Positions 59,879 to 63,963 of a DNA stretch of 63,963 bases are shown one piece after another. Origin of the DNA: Coprococcus sp. (lineage in GTDB: Bacteria; Bacillota; Clostridia; Lachnospirales; Lachnospiraceae); assembly GCA_016297495.1 (NCBI GenBank), contig JAEDGN010000006.1:1-63963 (forward strand), in the 5' to 3' direction. How positions within the stretch are numbered: the first letter of the stretch is position 1; every line of letters starts with the position of its first letter. Below the pieces are notes generated by a model. It saw only the letters and a list, made by a program, of their open reading frames with translations, was not told the DNA's origin and made no database searches. The translations under genes and the position numbers were made by a program.

Positions 59879-61069
59879 ATGGATCATTTAGTTTATATGG
59901 ATCATGCAGCGACGACAGCTGCCCGTCCTGAAGTTGTTGATGCCATGCTGCCTTATTTCACGGAAAAATTTGGCAATCCATCCAGTATTTATGGTATAGG
60001 TTCCGACAATAAGGCTGCCATTACACAGGCAAGAGAGATTATGGCCAAGTCCATTGGAACAACAGCTGAGAATATATATTTTACTGCAGGCGGCAGTGAG
60101 TCGGATAACTGGGCGCTTGTAGCAACGGCTGAAGCTTATGCTTCTAAGGGAAAGCATATTATTACGTCAAAGATTGAGCACCATGCGATTCTGCATACAT
60201 GTGATTATCTGGCTTCGAGGGGTTATGAGATTACTTATATTGATGTTGATGAAAGAGGTATTATCAAGCTGGACCAGCTGAAGGCTGCTATCCGTCCTGA
60301 TACGATTCTGATTTCTGTTATGTTTGCCAATAATGAGATCGGTACAATTCAGCCAATCGAACAGATTGGAGAGATTGCCAGAGAGCATGGTATTCTTTTC
60401 CATACAGATGCTGTACAGGCTTATTGTCAGGTGCCGATTGATGTTGATAAGCTGCATATTGATATGCTGAGCATCAGCGGTCATAAGATCAATGGACCGA
60501 AGGGAATCGGTTTCTTATATATCCGCAAGGGCGTTAAGATCCGCTCTTTTATTCATGGCGGTGCCCAGGAGCGTAAACGCCGTGCCGGTACAGAGAATGT
60601 TCCTGGTATTGTAGGTCTTGGAAAAGCTGTTGAGATGGCTATTGCAGATATGCCTGAGCGTACGGCCAGGGAAATCGTTCTCAGAGATCGTCTGATTGAT
60701 GAGATTTATCAGCGTATTCCTTATGCACGACTGAATGGAGACAGAACGAATCGTCTGCCGAACAATGTCAATTTCAGTTTTCAGTTCGTGGAAGGTGAAT
60801 CCATGCTGATTATGCTGGATATGGCACATATTTGTGCGTCCAGCGGATCCGCCTGCACATCAGGTTCCCTGGATCCATCTCATGTACTGCTGGCAATTGG
60901 TCTTCCTCATGAAATTGCCCATGGTTCGCTGCGTCTGACGCTCGGTTATGAGAATACGGAAGAAGAGATTGACGGTGTCGTAGATGAGATTGAGAAGATT
61001 GTTGCAAGATTGCGTTCAATGTCACCATTATACGAAGATTTTATAAAGAAAACAGGAGGCCATAAATAA
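59879..61069 (+). CDS. nifS: cysteine desulfurase (NifS/IscS)
   Basis: PLP enzyme that takes sulfur from cysteine for iron-sulfur clusters and tRNA thiolation. The 396-residue protein has VYMDHAATTAARPEV at the start, the PLP lysine K203 (SGHKINGPKG) and the persulfide cysteine C326 in SGSACTSGSLDPSHVL. AAGGAG lies before the ATG. nifU overlaps by one base and mnmA is next, so one unit serves both cluster assembly and tRNA 2-thiolation. Confidence 0.95.
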   Translation: MDHLVYMDHAATTAARPEVVDAMLPYFTEKFGNPSSIYGIGSDNKAAITQAREIMAKSIGTTAENIYFTAGGSESDNWALVATAEAYASKGKHIITSKIEHHAILHTCDYLASRGYEITYIDVDERGIIKLDQLKAAIRPDTILISVMFANNEIGTIQPIEQIGEIAREHGILFHTDAVQAYCQVPIDVDKLHIDMLSISGHKINGPKGIGFLYIRKGVKIRSFIHGGAQERKRRAGTENVPGIVGLGKAVEMAIADMPERTAREIVLRDRLIDEIYQRIPYARLNGDRTNRLPNNVNFSFQFVEGESMLIMLDMAHICASSGSACTSGSLDPSHVLLAIGLPHEIAHGSLRLTLGYENTEEEIDGVVDEIEKIVARLRSMSPLYEDFIKKTGGHK

Positions 61070-61506
61070 TGTACAGTGAGAAAGTTATGGATCACTTCCA
61101 GCATCCAAGAAATGTTGGAGAGATTGAAAATGCCAGCGGTGTGGGAACTGTCGGCAATGCAAAATGCGGCGATATTATGAGAATTTATTTTGATATCGAT
61201 GAGAATCAGGTTATCAGAGACGTGAAATTCAAAACCTTCGGCTGCGGAGCCGCTGTTGCTACCAGCAGTATGGCAACAGAACTGGTTAAAGGCAAGACCA
61301 TTTATGAGGCACTGGAAGTGACGAACAAAGCTGTAATGGAAGCCCTGGACGGTCTGCCTCCGGTGAAGGTGCATTGCTCTCTCCTGGCTGAGGAAGCTAT
61401 TCATGCAGCCCTCTGGGATTATGCACAGAAACACAATATCGTGATTGATGGCCTTGAAAAGCCGAAGAACGATATCAGTGAAGGTGAAGAAGAAGAGGAA
61501 TATTAA
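61069..61506 (+). CDS. nifU: iron-sulfur cluster scaffold NifU/IscU
   Basis: A 145-residue scaffold with the three cluster-binding cysteines in NAKCGD, FGCGAAVATSS and VHCSLLAEEAI. The conserved aspartate after the first cysteine is present. The C-terminal tail is acidic (EGEEEEEY). The start overlaps the nifS stop (TAATG). No iscR, iscA or ferredoxin gene is adjacent. Confidence 0.95.
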   Translation: MYSEKVMDHFQHPRNVGEIENASGVGTVGNAKCGDIMRIYFDIDENQVIRDVKFKTFGCGAAVATSSMATELVKGKTIYEALEVTNKAVMEALDGLPPVKVHCSLLAEEAIHAALWDYAQKHNIVIDGLEKPKNDISEGEEEEEY

Positions 61507-61510
61507 TAAA

Positions 61511-61562
61511 AGCTGCTGTCGGGACAATAGAAAGAACCTGTGTTTTCGACAGCAGTTTTTTT
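61511..61562 (+). terminator. terminator between nifU and mnmA
   Basis: CTGCTGTCG and CGACAGCAG form a 9-bp stem with a long loop of about 25 bases, followed by seven T. It would separate nifSU from mnmA at least in part. Confidence 0.75.
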
Positions 61563-61582
61563 ATATATGATGGAGGAATCGT

Positions 61583-62680
61583 ATGGGAGCTAAAAAAGTT
61601 GTGGTGGGAATGTCCGGCGGTGTGGATTCTTCTGTGGCGGCCTGGCTTCTCAAGCAGCAGGGCTATGAAGTGATCGGTGTGACCATGCAGATCTGGCAGG
61701 AGGAAGCGGATCAGATCGTTGAAGAGAATGGCGGATGCTGCGGTCTTTCGGCAGTGGAAGATGCCAGAAGAGTAGCTGCGAGGATCGGTATACCTTATTA
61801 TGTGATGAATTTCAGGGATGTTTTCAAAGATAAAGTCATCGATAATTTTATTTCCGAATATGAGAAGGGGCGTACTCCGAATCCATGTATTGTCTGTAAC
61901 CGTTATGTGAAATGGGAGGCTTTGCTGGAAAAGGCTCTGGCTCTGGGAGCTGATTATATTGCAACGGGACATTATGCGAAAGTCATTCGACTGGAAAATG
62001 GACGATATGTCATTGGAAAGGCTGCTTTTGACAGAAAAGATCAGACGTATGCCCTGTATAATCTGAATCAGCATCAACTGGCTCATACATTGATGCCTGT
62101 AGGAGATTATGAAAAAGATGAAGTGCGTCGCATCGCGTCTGAAATAGGACTGTCTGTGGCCGGCAAACCGGACAGTCAGGATATCTGTTTTGTTCCTGAC
62201 GGGAATTATCAGGCATTTATGGAAAATTATACAGGGCGATGTCTTCCGGAGGGTAATTATGTAGATAAAAATGGGAATATTCTTGGCAGGCACAGGGGAA
62301 TCGGCGCGTATACGATTGGTCAGAGGAAGGGACTGAACCTGTCCATGGGACATCCTGTATTTGTTACAGCCATTGATCCGGAGCGCAATGAGGTCGTTAT
62401 AGGAGAGAATGAAGATCTTTTCAATCGTGCTCTGTTTGCTTCTCATCTTAATCTGATGTCTGTTGCTTCCATGGATGAACCAATGAGGCTGACGGGTAAG
62501 ATTCGATATGCCCATAAAGCGGCAGCCTGTACTGCAAGACAGCTTTCCGACGGAAGACTTTATGTCTGCTTTGACGAACCACAGCGTGCTATTACACCGG
62601 GCCAGGCAGTTGTTCTCTATGATGGTGATATTGTTGTGGGCGGAGGCATTATTGAAAGAACTGCTCCTGATAATTTATGA
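61583..62680 (+). CDS. mnmA: tRNA-specific 2-thiouridylase MnmA
   Basis: Adds sulfur to U34 of tRNAs for Lys, Glu and Gln. The 365-residue protein has the ATP PP-loop VVGMSGGVDSSVAAWLL, the catalytic cysteine in TPNPCIVCNRYVKW, and the second cysteine in DSQDICFVPDG, then IGQRKGLNL. Sulfur would come from the adjacent NifS. GGAGG precedes the ATG. Confidence 0.96.
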   Translation: MGAKKVVVGMSGGVDSSVAAWLLKQQGYEVIGVTMQIWQEEADQIVEENGGCCGLSAVEDARRVAARIGIPYYVMNFRDVFKDKVIDNFISEYEKGRTPNPCIVCNRYVKWEALLEKALALGADYIATGHYAKVIRLENGRYVIGKAAFDRKDQTYALYNLNQHQLAHTLMPVGDYEKDEVRRIASEIGLSVAGKPDSQDICFVPDGNYQAFMENYTGRCLPEGNYVDKNGNILGRHRGIGAYTIGQRKGLNLSMGHPVFVTAIDPERNEVVIGENEDLFNRALFASHLNLMSVASMDEPMRLTGKIRYAHKAAACTARQLSDGRLYVCFDEPQRAITPGQAVVLYDGDIVVGGGIIERTAPDNL

Positions 62681-62972
62681 ACTTAGTCAAAAAACTGTCA
62701 ATTTTGGCTAGAAGTTCACGCATAGTTCCTGAATTTTTGCTAATAATGTGAAGGTATACAATACACAAGCATTATTTTTTTAAAATTCCCTAAAAAAAAC
62801 CAGATTGGACATGAGTTTGTGCATGGATTGTTAAAAAATAGATAATCATTTCATTAGCACTTGAAAAAATCCAGAAAATCCGCTACAATAATGGCATAGC
62901 AAAAAGCCTGTATGATTTAATCTACAGCTTGCAATATAATAAAACATGATTTTTTATCAGGAGGAAATTATT
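62681..62972. other. 292-base non-coding region before gap
   Basis: No gene seen. It holds the strong gap promoter and about 80 bases of leader after it. No clear terminator for mnmA was found. A weak Rex-like match (TTGTTAA, four bases, TAGATAA) lies at 62828-62845, upstream of the promoter. Confidence 0.55.
62861..62889 (+). promoter_or_regulatory. promoter of gap
   Basis: TTGAAA and TACAAT are separated by 17 bases. A leader of about 75 bases follows. Confidence 0.7.
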
Positions 62973-63963
62973 ATGGCAGTAAAAGTGGCAATTAATGGTT
63001 TCGGTCGTATTGGTCGTCTTGCATTCAGACAGATGTTCGCAGCAGAGGGCTATGAAGTTGTTGCAATCAACGATTTAACAGATCCTAAGATGCTTGCACA
63101 TCTTTTAAAATATGACTCATCTCAGGGCAGATATGCCGGACATACAGTAGCTGTTGGTGATGACAATGCATCTATTGTTGTTGATGGCAAGAAGATCACT
63201 ATTTACAAAGAAGCAGATGCTTCCAAATTACCATGGGGTGACCTTGATGTAGATGTTGTTCTTGAGTGTACAGGTTTCTATACATCCAAGGCTAAATCTG
63301 AAGCACATATCAAAGCAGGCGCCAAGAAGGTTGTTATTTCTGCTCCAGCCGGCAATGACCTTCCTACAATCGTATACAGTGTTAATGAGAAGACGCTTAC
63401 AACAGAGGATAAGATTATTTCTGCAGCTTCCTGTACAACAAACTGTCTTGCACCTATGGCTAAGGCTCTGAATGATTATGCTCCGATCCAGAGTGGTATC
63501 ATGTCCACAATCCACGCTTACACAGGTGACCAGATGATTCTTGACGGCCCACACAGAAAAGGCGATTTAAGAAGAGCAAGAGCTGGCGCTGTGAATATTG
63601 TTCCTAACTCAACAGGTGCTGCAAAAGCAATCGGTCTTGTTATTCCTGAGTTAAACGGCAAGCTGATCGGTTCTGCTCAGCGTGTTCCTGTTCCAACAGG
63701 TTCCACAACTATTCTGACAGCTGTTGTTAAGGGTGCAGATGTTACTGTTGCAGGTATCAATGCTGCCATGAAGGCTGCTTCCAGCGATTCCTTCGGTTAT
63801 AATGAAGACGAGATCGTATCTTCCGATATTGTAGGTATCACATATGGTTCTCTGTTTGATGCAACACAGACAATGGTATCCAAGATCGGTGATGATTTAT
63901 ATCAGGTTCAGGTTGTTTCCTGGTATGACAATGAGAATTCTTACACAAGCCAGATGGTAAGAA
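62973..63963 (+). CDS. gap: glyceraldehyde-3-phosphate dehydrogenase, 3' end outside the window
   Basis: Glycolytic enzyme that oxidises glyceraldehyde 3-phosphate with NAD. The first 330 codons are present and the frame is still open at the window end; only the last few residues are missing. AINGFGRIGRLAFRQMF is the NAD-binding start, C154 lies in ASCTTNCLAP, the next motif is STIHAYTGDQMILDGPHRKGDLRRAR, and SWYDNENSYTSQMV is near the end. Codon use is strongly biased as in thiolase, pointing to very high expression. AGGAGG precedes the ATG. Confidence 0.97.
   Translation, partial: MAVKVAINGFGRIGRLAFRQMFAAEGYEVVAINDLTDPKMLAHLLKYDSSQGRYAGHTVAVGDDNASIVVDGKKITIYKEADASKLPWGDLDVDVVLECTGFYTSKAKSEAHIKAGAKKVVISAPAGNDLPTIVYSVNEKTLTTEDKIISAASCTTNCLAPMAKALNDYAPIQSGIMSTIHAYTGDQMILDGPHRKGDLRRARAGAVNIVPNSTGAAKAIGLVIPELNGKLIGSAQRVPVPTGSTTILTAVVKGADVTVAGINAAMKAASSDSFGYNEDEIVSSDIVGITYGSLFDATQTMVSKIGDDLYQVQVVSWYDNENSYTSQMVR

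Noticed and set aside
61475..62515. Open frame of 346 codons opposite mnmA
   Set aside because: The + strand gene has all MnmA motifs; the antisense translation is low in normal protein features.
62828..62845. Rex-like site upstream of the gap promoter
   Set aside because: Only 11 of 14 fixed positions match, one half is poor, and the site lies before the -35 box in A/T-rich DNA, so chance is likely.
62854..62860. TTAGCAC, half of a CIRCE heat-shock element
   Set aside because: The inverted second half (GTGCTAA) is missing.
1..63963. CRISPR arrays, rRNA genes, T-box or common riboswitches
   Set aside because: No regularly spaced repeats, rRNA blocks or T-box signatures were seen; only one tRNA was found.

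Overview
The window reads as chromosomal DNA of a low-GC, Gram-positive anaerobe of the Clostridia, most likely a Lachnospiraceae-type gut bacterium. Supporting marks are the IspH/ribosomal protein S1 gene fusion, the mreBCD-PBP2-minDE-rodA order, the yggS-sepF-divIVA set, MurT/GatD, a biotin-dependent Na+ pump operon, thiolase, and AGGAGG-type ribosome binding sites with frequent TTG and GTG starts. The species cannot be fixed from the sequence alone. Most genes lie on the + strand; the exceptions are a DUF378 protein, a CofE-like protein, an integrase, a DAHP synthase and an RNase H-like protein.

Layout. 1-2.9 kb: tRNA modification (miaA, partial), a PLP enzyme, radC. 2.9-12 kb: cell elongation and Min system (mreB, mreC, mreD, PBP2, minD, minE, rodA), methylglyoxal synthase, a lipoprotein DD-carboxypeptidase. 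12-20 kb: a small P-loop protein, DUF378, a radical SAM protein, an HlyD-like membrane protein, yggS, sepF, divIVA, aroB, lspA, rluD. 20-23.5 kb: CofE-like ligase, a tyrosine integrase standing alone between imperfect direct repeats, and DAHP synthase. 23.6-32.4 kb: two more DD-carboxypeptidases, a lipid kinase, a phosphoesterase, scpA/scpB, murT, a GatD-like protein without catalytic residues, L-lactate dehydrogenase. 32.5-37.5 kb: five-gene Na+-translocating decarboxylase operon with two different carboxyltransferases. 37.8-43.9 kb: thiolase behind a Rex-like operator, an RpiR regulator, a BaiN-like flavoprotein, cmk, ispH-rpsA. 43.9-53.5 kb: an unknown membrane protein, RNase H-like protein, ruvA, ruvB, zapA, U32 peptidase, a second SEDS/PBP pair. 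53.6-64 kb: Nudix, polyphosphate:AMP phosphotransferase, tRNA-Arg(CCG), an unknown anchored protein, RluF-like synthase, ligA, nifS, nifU, mnmA, and gap (cut by the window end).

The main theme is envelope growth and division: two SEDS/class B PBP pairs, three DD-carboxypeptidases, MreBCD, MinDE, SepF, DivIVA, ZapA and MurT. The second theme is fermentative energy metabolism: Na+ pump, thiolase, lactate dehydrogenase, methylglyoxal synthase and GAPDH. No CRISPR array, rRNA or prophage block was seen; the integrase is the only mobile-element gene. The points most worth a second look are the GatD homologue lacking both catalytic residues, the integrase-only element, the unusual 5' end of the DAHP synthase gene, the internal promoter and ribosome binding site in ispH-rpsA, and the two-carboxyltransferase Na+ pump.
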